Positions 33,913 to 41,859 of a DNA stretch of 64,000 bases are shown here, in pieces. Location of the stretch: the NCBI GenBank assembly GCA_030733815.1, contig JAUZQE010000016.1:1-64000 (forward strand), given 5' to 3'. The position numbers and the translations under genes are program-made. The notes beneath the pieces were generated by a model, which saw only the letters and a program-made list of their open reading frames with translations, did not search any database and had not been told where the DNA came from. Each line of letters opens with the position of its first letter. The stretch's first letter is position 1. This DNA is from Yanghanlia caeni. Its GTDB lineage: Bacteria; Pseudomonadota; Gammaproteobacteria; Burkholderiales; Burkholderiaceae_B.

Positions 33913-36390
33913 TCAGCTGCGAGTACCGCCCTTCTTGCGTTCCGCTGCTGCAGCCTTGCGTGCACTGCGCTTCGCTTCGGCACGACGCTGGCTGGCCGTG
34001 GTGCCCTTCAGTGCCTGGGGCTTTGCCGGCGCCGCCCGCTTCACCTTGCGCGGCGCGTCGGCTTTTTCGGCGGCGGTAAGCGTCTTGAAGCTGGTGCCCT
34101 TCACCAACCGGAATTCAATGCGACGGGCTTCGAGATCGACCCGCGCCACCTGCACCTGAACCGGATCGGTGAGCCGGTAACGGATGCCCGTGCGCTCGCC
34201 CCGCAACTCGTGCGAGGCCTCGTTGTATTGAAAGTAGTCGGAACCCAGTTCCGATACGTGCACGAGCCCTTCGACGAAGAGCGTTTCAAGGGTGACAAAC
34301 AGACCGAATGGCGCCACGCCCGTGACCCGGCCACTGAAGATTTCGCCCACGTGTTCCTTGATGAACCAGCATTTGAGCCAGGCCTCGACATCGCGCGAGG
34401 CGTCGTCGGCGCGCCGCTCTGCTGCCGACAGCACGAGACCGAGCTTTTCCCAGGCCGCCTGCTCGGAGTCGTCGGCCGGGAGCGCGACGGTTGCAGCAAC
34501 ATCGGCCACCTTTGGCACGTAGCGCTTGCCGGCCAGAACTCCCTTGATGACCCGATGCGTGAGCAGGTCGGGGTAGCGCCGGATGGGCGACGTGAAATGG
34601 GCGTAGTGGTCGTAGGAAAGACCAAAGTGCCCGGCCTGCTCGGGGCTGTAGATGGCCTGCTGCAGCGAACGCAGACACATGGTCTGGATGATCTCGTAGT
34701 CGGGTCTGCCACGCGCCTGCTGGACGAGCTTGGCGTAATCGTCGGTGCCCGGGTCGTCGCCCCCACCCAGCGACAGGCCGACGGTTGCAAGGTAGGCACG
34801 CAGCGTTTCGAGCTTTTCGGGCGTAGGCCCCTCGTGTACCCGATACAGACCGTGGCGCTTGTTGCGTGTCATGAACTCGGCGGCACAGGTGTTGGCCGCC
34901 AGCATGCATTCTTCGATGAGCTTGTGGGCATCGTTGCGTACCATGGCCTCGATGCGCTCGATGCGACCGAGGTCGGTACATACGATACGCGTCTCGACCG
35001 TATCGAAATCGATGGCACCACGTTTGACGCGAGCCGCCGCAAACAACTGGTAAAGCTCGTGCAGGTGGCGTATGTGCGGCATGAGCGTACCCAGCGAAGC
35101 CGCGGCCGGGCCGTGGGGCTGCTGCAGGGCTTCCCACACCTGGGTATAGGTGCAGCGCGCATGCGAATGAATGACGGCGTCGTAAAACTGATAGGCAGTG
35201 ATCTGGCCGGCCTTCTGGCCGCTGCCGGCAATGACCATGTCGCACACCAGAACCAGGCGATCGACGTCGGGGTTGAGTGAACAGATGCCGTTCGAAAGCG
35301 CTTCGGGCAGCATGGGAATGACCCGACGCGGGAAGTACACGCTGGTGCCACGTTCGAGGGCATCGACGTCGATGGGATCGCCCGGGCGCACGTAATGACT
35401 GACATCGGCAATAGCCACCAGCAGCCGCCAGCCGGGCCGGCGCCGTTTCTCGGTGCCCAGATTCACGGGCATGCAGAAGACGGCGTCGTCGAAATCGCGC
35501 GCGTCTTCGCCGTCGATGGTGACGAAGGGGACATCGCGCAGATCGACCCGCCCCTTGATTTCAGACGGGCGTACGGTTTCGGGCAGGCGCGCCGCGCGTT
35601 CGAGCGCGGCTTCGGAAAACTGATGCGGAACGCCGAATTTACGTACGGCGATTTCGATTTCCATGCCGGGATCGTCGATCTCGCCCAACACCTCGATGAC
35701 GCGCCCCAGCGGCTGGGTGTGCCGGGTGGGCTGCTGCAGAATCTGCACGGTAACCACCTGGCCATGTTCCGCACCATTGATTTCTTGGGGAGGAATCAGG
35801 ATATCGTGCTTGATGCGCTGATCTTCAGGCACCACGATGCAGGCGCCACGCTCGCGCAAGAAGCGGCCGACGAGCTTGTCGGTACGGCGTTCGAGCACTT
35901 CGACGATAAGGCCTTCCAGCTTGCCGCGATATTCGCCTTCGATCTTGGCCAGAACGCGGTCGCCATGCAGCACCTTGAGCATTTCGCGCGGCGAGAGAAA
36001 GAGATCGGGCCCGCCATCGTCGCGCAGCAAAAAACCGAATCCGTCGCGGTGCCCCTGCACACGGCCCGCCAGGAATTCAAGCTTGGTATTGACCTGAATC
36101 TTGCCCTGCCGGTTGATGAAAATTTGGCCGTCGCGTTCCATGGCCTTGAGCCGCCGTTCAAACCCGACGGAAAGTGGCACGGGGGCGCCGACTGAGCGTG
36201 CGAGCGCTTCGATGGCCATGGGCTTGCCAAAAGAACGCAGCTGCTGCATGAGCGCTTCGCGGCTGGGCACCGCCGGGTCGAAATCAGGGGGAAGGTCAAG
36301 CGCCCCGGCAATGAATTCCGTATTGCTTTTTTTTGATCGTTTGCTCAAAGGGGATTTCCGTTTCTTTAGAAACCACGCTATACTTCGCAC
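33913..36390 (-). CDS. rnr: Ribonuclease R
   Basis: 3'-5' exoribonuclease of the RNase II family, 825 residues. Order of domains: N-terminal helix-turn-helix (REALMQQLRSFGKPMAIEAL), two cold-shock domains (GRVQGHRDGFGFLLRDDGG), the catalytic RNB domain (VTIDGEDARDFDDAVF, ALSNGICSLNPDVDRL), an S1 domain (GEIFSGRVTGVAPFGLFVTLE) and a Lys/Arg/Ala-rich tail. The Asp cluster for metal binding is intact. The start is not certain: a GTG at 36390 opens the frame, and a TTG about 14 codons later is an alternative; neither has a strong ribosome site. It degrades structured RNA and takes part in RNA quality control. Confidence 0.95.
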   Translation of the reverse strand: MRSIAWFLKKRKSPLSKRSKKSNTEFIAGALDLPPDFDPAVPSREALMQQLRSFGKPMAIEALARSVGAPVPLSVGFERRLKAMERDGQIFINRQGKIQVNTKLEFLAGRVQGHRDGFGFLLRDDGGPDLFLSPREMLKVLHGDRVLAKIEGEYRGKLEGLIVEVLERRTDKLVGRFLRERGACIVVPEDQRIKHDILIPPQEINGAEHGQVVTVQILQQPTRHTQPLGRVIEVLGEIDDPGMEIEIAVRKFGVPHQFSEAALERAARLPETVRPSEIKGRVDLRDVPFVTIDGEDARDFDDAVFCMPVNLGTEKRRRPGWRLLVAIADVSHYVRPGDPIDVDALERGTSVYFPRRVIPMLPEALSNGICSLNPDVDRLVLVCDMVIAGSGQKAGQITAYQFYDAVIHSHARCTYTQVWEALQQPHGPAAASLGTLMPHIRHLHELYQLFAAARVKRGAIDFDTVETRIVCTDLGRIERIEAMVRNDAHKLIEECMLAANTCAAEFMTRNKRHGLYRVHEGPTPEKLETLRAYLATVGLSLGGGDDPGTDDYAKLVQQARGRPDYEIIQTMCLRSLQQAIYSPEQAGHFGLSYDHYAHFTSPIRRYPDLLTHRVIKGVLAGKRYVPKVADVAATVALPADDSEQAAWEKLGLVLSAAERRADDASRDVEAWLKCWFIKEHVGEIFSGRVTGVAPFGLFVTLETLFVEGLVHVSELGSDYFQYNEASHELRGERTGIRYRLTDPVQVQVARVDLEARRIEFRLVKGTSFKTLTAAEKADAPRKVKRAAPAKPQALKGTTASQRRAEAKRSARKAAAAERKKGGTRS

Positions 36391-36448
36391 CTTACTTTTG
36401 AAGTAATGGCAAAAACGCGGTCATCAAGACCCATAGCATACACGCTAA

Positions 36449-36533
36449 GCCCAGGTGGCGGAATTGGTAGACGCGCATGGTTCAGGTCCATGTGCCGCAA
36501 GGTGTGGAGGTTCGAGTCCTCTCCTGGGCACCA
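36449..36533 (+). tRNA. tRNA-Leu (anticodon CAG), copy 1
   Basis: An 85-nt class II tRNA with acceptor GCCCAGG/CCTGGGC, anticodon loop TTCAGGT with CAG, a long variable arm (TGCCGCAAGGTGTG), T-arm GGTTCGAGTCC and encoded CCA. It reads CTG. Identical to the second copy at 36595. Confidence 0.98.
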
Positions 36534-36538
36534 GCCGC

Positions 36539-36566
36539 TTGATGCAACTGTGCTTTTTGCTATAAT
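36539..36566 (+). promoter_or_regulatory. Sigma-70 promoter for the second tRNA-Leu
   Basis: TTGATG at 36539 and TATAAT at 36561 with a 16-bp spacer, in the 61-bp gap between the two tRNA-Leu copies. The perfect -10 gives the second copy its own promoter, with a start point expected near 36573. Confidence 0.75.
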
Positions 36567-36594
36567 TTACTTCTTCGCTTTTTAGCGAACGCAA

Positions 36595-36679
36595 GCCCAG
36601 GTGGCGGAATTGGTAGACGCGCATGGTTCAGGTCCATGTGCCGCAAGGTGTGGAGGTTCGAGTCCTCTCCTGGGCACCA
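36595..36679 (+). tRNA. tRNA-Leu (anticodon CAG), copy 2
   Basis: An 85-nt class II tRNA identical in sequence to the copy at 36449, including the encoded CCA. It has its own promoter in the gap upstream and a strong terminator 12 bp downstream. Confidence 0.98.
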
Positions 36680-36690
36680 CCGCATTACAA

Positions 36691-36728
36691 AAAACCCAGC
36701 CAAGTCGACAGATTTGGCTGGGTTTTTT
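36691..36728 (+). terminator. Rho-independent terminator after the tRNA-Leu pair
   Basis: An 11-bp stem (AACCCAGCCAA with TTGGCTGGGTT) with a loop containing GTCGACAG, followed by six T residues. Confidence 0.93.
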
Positions 36729-36907
36729 GCGTTTGTGACCCCATACGGTAACCAATTAGGCCGTACTTTTACGGAGAATCCCCAATAAGAAAAGTCCCCT
36801 AAAAAGCGTTACAGGCCGCTTACTCAGGTATAGAATATTCTCAGAACGGACATTTGCCCACGCATTTCGGACATCCAATACCTTTTAACAGCAGCACCAA
36901 GGAGACA

Positions 36908-36940
36908 ATGCCAAAATGGCAGCTTTGGAGTAGTCTGTAA
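36908..36940 (+). CDS. Possible 10-codon leader peptide
   Basis: ATG at 36908 is preceded, four bases away, by a perfect AAGGAG ribosome-binding site and opens a ten-codon frame, MPKWQLWSSL, ended by TAA. Two of the ten codons are Trp. A GC-rich inverted repeat (CCC...GGG, around 36942-36957) follows the stop. It sits 330 bp before the small symporter subunit. The strong ribosome site with no longer gene behind it suggests a translated leader that senses something through ribosome stalling; coding is not proven and no conservation could be tested. Confidence 0.4.
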   Translation: MPKWQLWSSL

Positions 36941-37271
36941 CACCCTCCTCGGGGGCACCCCACTTGTCGCGCCGTCCGGCGCCGTCGTTCTATAGCCTAA
37001 TTCAATACCTTCAGGCCTGCCTCAAAGGCTTGGGCCTGCTGCTTGTCGACTCCCCCTTATTGCGGCTGCCGTTCGGCCCGCTGAATGTATTCCGTCGATT
37101 CCTGTGTGTCATTTTTTACGGCTTGGCAAATCACGAAAACCAGGCTGTGCGTTCAAGACAGTCGGCCGCGAGCATGGTGCTGCTCGTACCGCTCACCGGG
37201 TACCGCAACGTGCGGCACAGGAGAAGGCGTCGCCCAGAACGGCGCGCATACACCACAATAAGGAGACAAGC
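36941..37271 (+). other. Long leader / intergenic region before the symporter operon
   Basis: About 330 bp without a convincing gene, following a further ~180 bp after the tRNA terminator. An AT-richer stretch at 36770-36900 may hold the promoter (TATAGAATATT near 36830), which would make the 5' leader several hundred bases long. It has internal inverted repeats, for example CAGGCC near 37012 with GGCCTG near 37034. A frame from 36964 is open for 117 codons but lacks coding character. I see no known riboswitch. Confidence 0.4.
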
Positions 37272-37529
37272 ATGGCGGAAAACTCGTCGTCCAACGCCTA
37301 TTGGCAAGCCAACCTGAGGGTCATCGGCATCAGCCTGATCATCTGGTTCGTTTGCTCGTTCGGCTTGGGCATAATCCTGAGGCCCGCGCTATCCGGCATC
37401 ATGGTCGGCGGCGCAGACCTGGGCTTCTGGATGGCCCAAAACGGATCCATCTACATTTTCATCATCCTGATCTTCGTATACACGAAGGTGATGAACGGCC
37501 TCGATCGCAAACACGGTGTCGAAGAGTAA
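37272..37529 (+). CDS. DUF4212 small subunit of a sodium:solute symporter
   Basis: An 85-residue protein with two helices (NLRVIGISLIIWFVCSFGLGIIL and GFWMAQNGSIYIFIILIFVYTKVMNGLD), matching the DUF4212 small subunit that accompanies acetate-type symporters. The ATG at 37272 follows AGGAGA ten bases upstream; the frame is open upstream to 37104 but without coding sense. The large subunit starts 12 bp downstream, as in other organisms with this pair. Confidence 0.9.
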   Translation: MAENSSSNAYWQANLRVIGISLIIWFVCSFGLGIILRPALSGIMVGGADLGFWMAQNGSIYIFIILIFVYTKVMNGLDRKHGVEE

Positions 37530-37541
37530 GGGGTATGGCTC

Positions 37542-39368
37542 ATGGATCAATTCACGCTTAACCTCATCTTCGTCGGCGCAACCTTTGCAATCTACATTGG
37601 CATTGCCGTGTGGGCCCGTGCGGGCAATACGGCGGAATTCTATGCCGCGGGTCGCGGGGTGCATCCCGTGGCCAACGGCATGGCTACTGCGGCGGACTGG
37701 ATGTCGGCTGCATCGTTCATATCCATGGCAGGCATTATTGCCATGGCGCCCACTGGCGGGTACACCCAATCCGCGTTTCTCATGGGCTGGACCGGCGGCT
37801 ATGTGCTGCTGGCCATGCTGCTTGCGCCCTACCTGCGCAAGTTCGGCAAGTTCACCGTGCCGCAATTCATCGGCGACCGGTTCTACTCGAACGGCGCCCG
37901 CCTGCTGGCGGTTGTCTGCCTGATCGTCATCTCGATTACCTACGTGATTGGCCAGATGCGCGGCGTGGGGGTGACCTTCTCGCGCTTCCTTGAAGTCTCC
38001 ACCGACATGGGGCTTTATATTGGCGCGGCCATCGTGTTCGTTTATGCCGTGTTCGGCGGCATGAAAGGCATCACCTATACCCAGGTGGCGCAATATGTCG
38101 TTCTGATCATTGCTTACACCATTCCTGCCCTGTTCATTTCCCTGCACCTCACAGGCAACCCGATTCCCCAGCTTGGCCTGATCGGCTCATACGCCCCGGG
38201 AGGCAATGAGGTCTCGCTGCTTGCGAAGCTCGACCAGGTGGTCACCGAGCTCGGGTTTACCGCCTACACGGCCGATACCTCGAACCGGTTGAACATGTTC
38301 CTGTTCACCCTGTCGCTCATGATCGGTACGGCAGGGCTGCCACACGTCATCATCCGCTTCTTTACCGTGCCCAAGGTGGCCGATGCCCGCTCGTCGGCCG
38401 GCTGGGCGCTCGTCTTCATCGCCTTGCTGTACACCGTGGCACCGGCAGTTGGCGCCATGGCCCGCCTGAACCTGACCACAACCATGTGGCCTGCGGCCAT
38501 CACGGCACCCGCCACAAGCGGCCCCGCCATTGCACGTGCCGACATCGACAGCAAGCCCGAACTTTCCTGGATCCGAACCTGGGAAGCCACCGGCCTGCTC
38601 GACATCCAGGACAAAAACGGCGACGGCATGATCCAGTATTACAACGACAAGGCGCCTGCCGATCACCCCATCACCAAGCTGGCTGCGGAACAGGGGTGGA
38701 AAGGCAACGAACTGGTGAAGGTCGACAACGACATGATGGTGCTGGCCAACCCGGAAATTGCTGCATTGCCGGGTTGGGTGATTGCACTGGTGGCTGCAGG
38801 GGCACTGGCGGCAGCGCTTTCGACGGCTGCCGGTCTGCTGCTGGCCATCTCATCGGCCATCTCGCACGACCTTATCAAGGGCTCCATAAAGCCCGACCTG
38901 TCGGAAAAAGACGAGCTCGCAATCGCCCGAATTGCCATGACTTTCGCCATTATCGTTGCCACCTGGCTGGGGCTGAACCCCCCGGGCTTTGCAGCGCAGG
39001 TCGTGGCATTGGCATTCGGTCTGGCAGCGGCCACCATCTTTCCCGCACTCATGATGGGCATCTTTTTCAAGAGCATCAATCGTGAAGGGGCGATGACCGG
39101 CATGCTGGTGGGCTTGGTGTTCACAGCGGTGTACATTTTCGTGTACAAGGGGTGGTTCTTCATTCCCGGCACGAACAACCTGCCCGATACCGCCGACCAC
39201 TATGTCTTCGGCATCTCGCCGCTGTCGATCGGCGCCGTCGGGGCACTGGTGAACTTCATTGTGGCCTTCGTGGTGTCGTCGTTCACGGCGCGTCCGCCGC
39301 AGCACATTCAGGATCTGGTCGAATCGATCCGGATTCCGAAGGGGGCTGGTGCCGCCACCCACCATTGA
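37542..39368 (+). CDS. Sodium:solute symporter, large subunit (ActP-like, VC_2705 type)
   Basis: A 608-residue member of the sodium:solute symporter family with about thirteen helices. Typical segments: AGRGVHPVANGMATAADWMSAASFI, GWTGGYVLLAMLLAPYLRKFGKFTVPQFIGDRF, and LPHVIIRFFTVPKVADARSS. It is the long subfamily that pairs with DUF4212, with a ~110-residue hydrophilic insert (residues ~320-420, including NGDGMIQYYNDKAPADHP) absent from ActP of E. coli. Substrates in related systems are acetate and other short monocarboxylates. The next gene is a DUF294 protein, a recurring neighbour of this subfamily. Two strong hairpins follow the stop. Confidence 0.9.
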   Translation: MDQFTLNLIFVGATFAIYIGIAVWARAGNTAEFYAAGRGVHPVANGMATAADWMSAASFISMAGIIAMAPTGGYTQSAFLMGWTGGYVLLAMLLAPYLRKFGKFTVPQFIGDRFYSNGARLLAVVCLIVISITYVIGQMRGVGVTFSRFLEVSTDMGLYIGAAIVFVYAVFGGMKGITYTQVAQYVVLIIAYTIPALFISLHLTGNPIPQLGLIGSYAPGGNEVSLLAKLDQVVTELGFTAYTADTSNRLNMFLFTLSLMIGTAGLPHVIIRFFTVPKVADARSSAGWALVFIALLYTVAPAVGAMARLNLTTTMWPAAITAPATSGPAIARADIDSKPELSWIRTWEATGLLDIQDKNGDGMIQYYNDKAPADHPITKLAAEQGWKGNELVKVDNDMMVLANPEIAALPGWVIALVAAGALAAALSTAAGLLLAISSAISHDLIKGSIKPDLSEKDELAIARIAMTFAIIVATWLGLNPPGFAAQVVALAFGLAAATIFPALMMGIFFKSINREGAMTGMLVGLVFTAVYIFVYKGWFFIPGTNNLPDTADHYVFGISPLSIGAVGALVNFIVAFVVSSFTARPPQHIQDLVESIRIPKGAGAATHH

Positions 39369-39380
39369 TGCTGCTCAACC

Positions 39381-39435
39381 GCCGGGCCCGGGGCCCGGCA
39401 ATCAACCACAGACGGGTGCACCATGCACCCGTCTG
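39381..39435 (+). other. Two adjacent stem-loops between symporter and DUF294 genes
   Basis: First, GCCGGGCCC with GGGCCCGGC (39381-39399). Second, CAGACGGGTGCA, loop CCA, TGCACCCGTCTG (39409-39435), a perfect 12-bp stem. No T run follows, and the second stem ends 13 nt before the next ATG, which has no ribosome site. They may stabilise the upstream mRNA or limit translation of the next gene. Confidence 0.7.
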
Positions 39436-39448
39436 CATGTAGCGCCTG

Positions 39449-41275
39449 ATGAACGACACCAATACTCTCGCCCGTTTCTTGGAAACGGCTCACCCCTACG
39501 ACAATCTGTCGGCGGATGAACGTCTGCACATTGCCGGCACGCTAAGCTGTCGCGATTATGCGGCAGGTGAACTCATCTACCGCATCGACGATCCGCTGGG
39601 CGGCGTATTCATCATTCTGGATGGCGAAGTGGAAAGCACCGACCGTCACGGGGCGGTGGTGTCGCTACTGACCACCCGCGACACGTTCGGGGAACGCGGG
39701 CTGCTGCGCGACGGCCACGCCGCCACCACCACGCGGGCAAGTCGCGCCAGCCGCATTGCGCAGCTGCCCAGCACCGAATTCCACCGGCTGCTCGACACCT
39801 TCGTTTCGTTCCGCCGGTATTTTCAGCGCAGCACCCGCCCGTTCACTCCCAGCGCCGACATTCTCACCCAAAAGGTGTCAACGCTGATCTCGCGAGCGCC
39901 GCTGTATTGTTCGCCTGAAACCAGCGTGGCGCAGGCGGCACGCCTGATGCGCGACCACAAGGTATCGTCGCTGGGCGTTACCGATGCTGGCACCGACACC
40001 CTGGTCGGCATGATCACGATACGTGATCTGGCTCACCGGGTACTGGCCGAAGAACTTGATCCGGCCCTGCCCGTGTGCGAAGTCATGACTCGGGATCCGG
40101 CGTCGCTACCTCCCGATTCGCTGGGCTCCGACGTCCTGCAGCTGATGCTGGAGCACTCGATCGGCCACCTGCCCATCGTCGACGACGGGCGCTTCGTCGG
40201 CATGATCACGCAAACCGACATCACACGCTTTCAGGCATCCACCGCCGCCGCCCTGATCAAAGACATACTCAAGGCCGAAAGCGTGGCCGACATGGCCGAC
40301 GTCAGCCGTCGTATTCCGCGCCTGCTGCTGCAGCTCACCGGCGCCAACCAGGCGCACGAGGTGGTTACCCGGCTGATCACCGACGTGGCAGACACCATTA
40401 CACGGCGACTGCTTGCGATGGCCGAAGCGCAGCTTGGTGCGGCACCCGTACCCTATTTGTGGCTGGCCTGCGGCAGCCAGGGCCGGCAGGAACAGTCGGG
40501 CCTGTCGGATCAGGACAACTGCCTGTTCCTCGACGACAGCGTCACGGCACACGATATGCCGTACTTCGATGAACTGGCGGCCCGGGTGTGCGACGGGCTG
40601 AATGCATGCGGCTACGTCTACTGCCCGGGAGACATGATGGCCACCAATCCGCGCTGGCGGCAACCCGTACGCGTCTGGCGCAAATACTTCCATGACTGGG
40701 CGGTTACGCATGAACCGCAATCGCAGATGCTTGCCTCGGTGATGTTCGATCTGCGCCCGATCGCGGGCACGGCGTCGCTGTATCGCGACCTGCAGGCGGA
40801 AACACTGGAACAGGCGTCACGCAACTCCATCTTCGTCGCGCACATGATTGCGAACAGCCTCAAGCACGTTCCGCCGCTCGGGCTCATACGCGGATTTTCC
40901 ACCGTACGCACGGGGCCCTACCGCAATCATATCGACATGAAGCACAACGGCGTGATTCCGGTGACTGATCTGGCGCGGGTCTACGCGTTGCAGGGGCGAA
41001 TTACCGACGTCAATACGCGTAGCCGCCTGCTAGCCGCCAAAGACGCCGGCGTGATCTCGGAATCGGGTGCGCGCGATCTGATCGAAGCCTACGACGTCAT
41101 TGCAATGACACGTCTGCAGAATCAGGCACGGCAGATCAAGGAAGGGCGCGAAGTCAGCAACTACCTTGCACCGGCCGACCTGTCCGACTTTGAGCGCAAT
41201 CACCTGCGCGATGCGTTCGTGGTGGTGCGCACGATGCAGGCGGCTATTGGCCACGACAAGGGCGCACTGCGCTGA
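39449..41275 (+). CDS. cNMP-binding / CBS / DUF294 nucleotidyltransferase-like protein
   Basis: A 608-residue cytoplasmic protein with four parts: a cyclic-nucleotide-type beta-barrel (residues ~10-130, GGVFIILDGEVESTD), two CBS domains (~150-270, VSSLGVTDAGTDTLVGMITIRDL and IGHLPIVDDGRFVGMITQTDI), the DUF294 nucleotidyltransferase-like domain (CGSQGRQEQSGLSDQDNCLFLDD, near 345) with the GS-x-R-x-E-x-x-x-x-S-D-x-D pattern of GlnD-type transferases, and a C-terminal helical DUF294_C domain (~450-600). The catalytic acidic residues appear intact. It is the middle of a symporter-DUF294-exonuclease cluster. Likely a regulator or nucleotidylating enzyme controlling the transporter; its substrate is unknown. 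Confidence 0.88.
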   Translation: MNDTNTLARFLETAHPYDNLSADERLHIAGTLSCRDYAAGELIYRIDDPLGGVFIILDGEVESTDRHGAVVSLLTTRDTFGERGLLRDGHAATTTRASRASRIAQLPSTEFHRLLDTFVSFRRYFQRSTRPFTPSADILTQKVSTLISRAPLYCSPETSVAQAARLMRDHKVSSLGVTDAGTDTLVGMITIRDLAHRVLAEELDPALPVCEVMTRDPASLPPDSLGSDVLQLMLEHSIGHLPIVDDGRFVGMITQTDITRFQASTAAALIKDILKAESVADMADVSRRIPRLLLQLTGANQAHEVVTRLITDVADTITRRLLAMAEAQLGAAPVPYLWLACGSQGRQEQSGLSDQDNCLFLDDSVTAHDMPYFDELAARVCDGLNACGYVYCPGDMMATNPRWRQPVRVWRKYFHDWAVTHEPQSQMLASVMFDLRPIAGTASLYRDLQAETLEQASRNSIFVAHMIANSLKHVPPLGLIRGFSTVRTGPYRNHIDMKHNGVIPVTDLARVYALQGRITDVNTRSRLLAAKDAGVISESGARDLIEAYDVIAMTRLQNQARQIKEGREVSNYLAPADLSDFERNHLRDAFVVVRTMQAAIGHDKGALR

Positions 41276-41316
41276 CGCACCATGCTGAAACACGACGCTA
41301 GAACAGGACAACGACC

Positions 41317-41856
41317 ATGTGGGTAGACCTTCTTTCCATGGCGGCCATCGGCATCTTTGCCGCCTGCATCATCTATATCGCGAGGCACACTCTGCGACGC
41401 GCAGGACGCAATGCACCACGCTGGCTCATGCCCGTAGTGATTGGCGCCAGCATGATCGGCTACAGCATCTGGAACGAATATTCCTGGTTCGGTCGCATCA
41501 CTTCGGCGTTGCCCCCCACGGTGGAAGTTGTCGGCACAGGCGAACGCAGTGCCTTCTGGGCGCCCTGGACCTACCTGAACCCGGTCACCGTGCGGTTCAT
41601 GGCGCTTGACACACGCAGCCGTGTTGAATCTGCCGATCAGCCGGGCCTGGTGGTGGCCGAACTGCTGTTGGTGGAACGCTGGCAACGTACGCGCTCCGTA
41701 CCCATGGCCTTTGATTGCCACGCCCATCGTGGCGCTGATCTGCTGGGCGGCGCCCGTATCGCCGCCGACGGCACGCTGGAAGGCGCCCAATGGGCCACGC
41801 TGGATCCGGACAGCCCGATACTGCGCGCCGCCTGCCGCCCTTCCCTGCCTGCGTGA
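41317..41856 (+). CDS. Membrane-anchored protein of unknown function
   Basis: A 179-residue protein I cannot assign. It has an N-terminal helix (DLLSMAAIGIFAACIIYIA), a short cytoplasmic linker, a second helix (LMPVVIGASMIGYSIW) and then a soluble domain of about 120 residues. It ends 3 bp before the exonuclease gene and begins 41 bp after the DUF294 gene, so it belongs to the same operon. An AGGACA ribosome site precedes the ATG. Confidence 0.75.
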   Translation: MWVDLLSMAAIGIFAACIIYIARHTLRRAGRNAPRWLMPVVIGASMIGYSIWNEYSWFGRITSALPPTVEVVGTGERSAFWAPWTYLNPVTVRFMALDTRSRVESADQPGLVVAELLLVERWQRTRSVPMAFDCHAHRGADLLGGARIAADGTLEGAQWATLDPDSPILRAACRPSLPA

Positions 41857-41859
41857 ATC

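Noticed and set aside
36964..37317. 117-codon frame before the symporter genes
   Set aside because: TTG start without ribosome site, Arg-rich C-terminus, overlaps the start of the well-supported DUF4212 gene in another frame.
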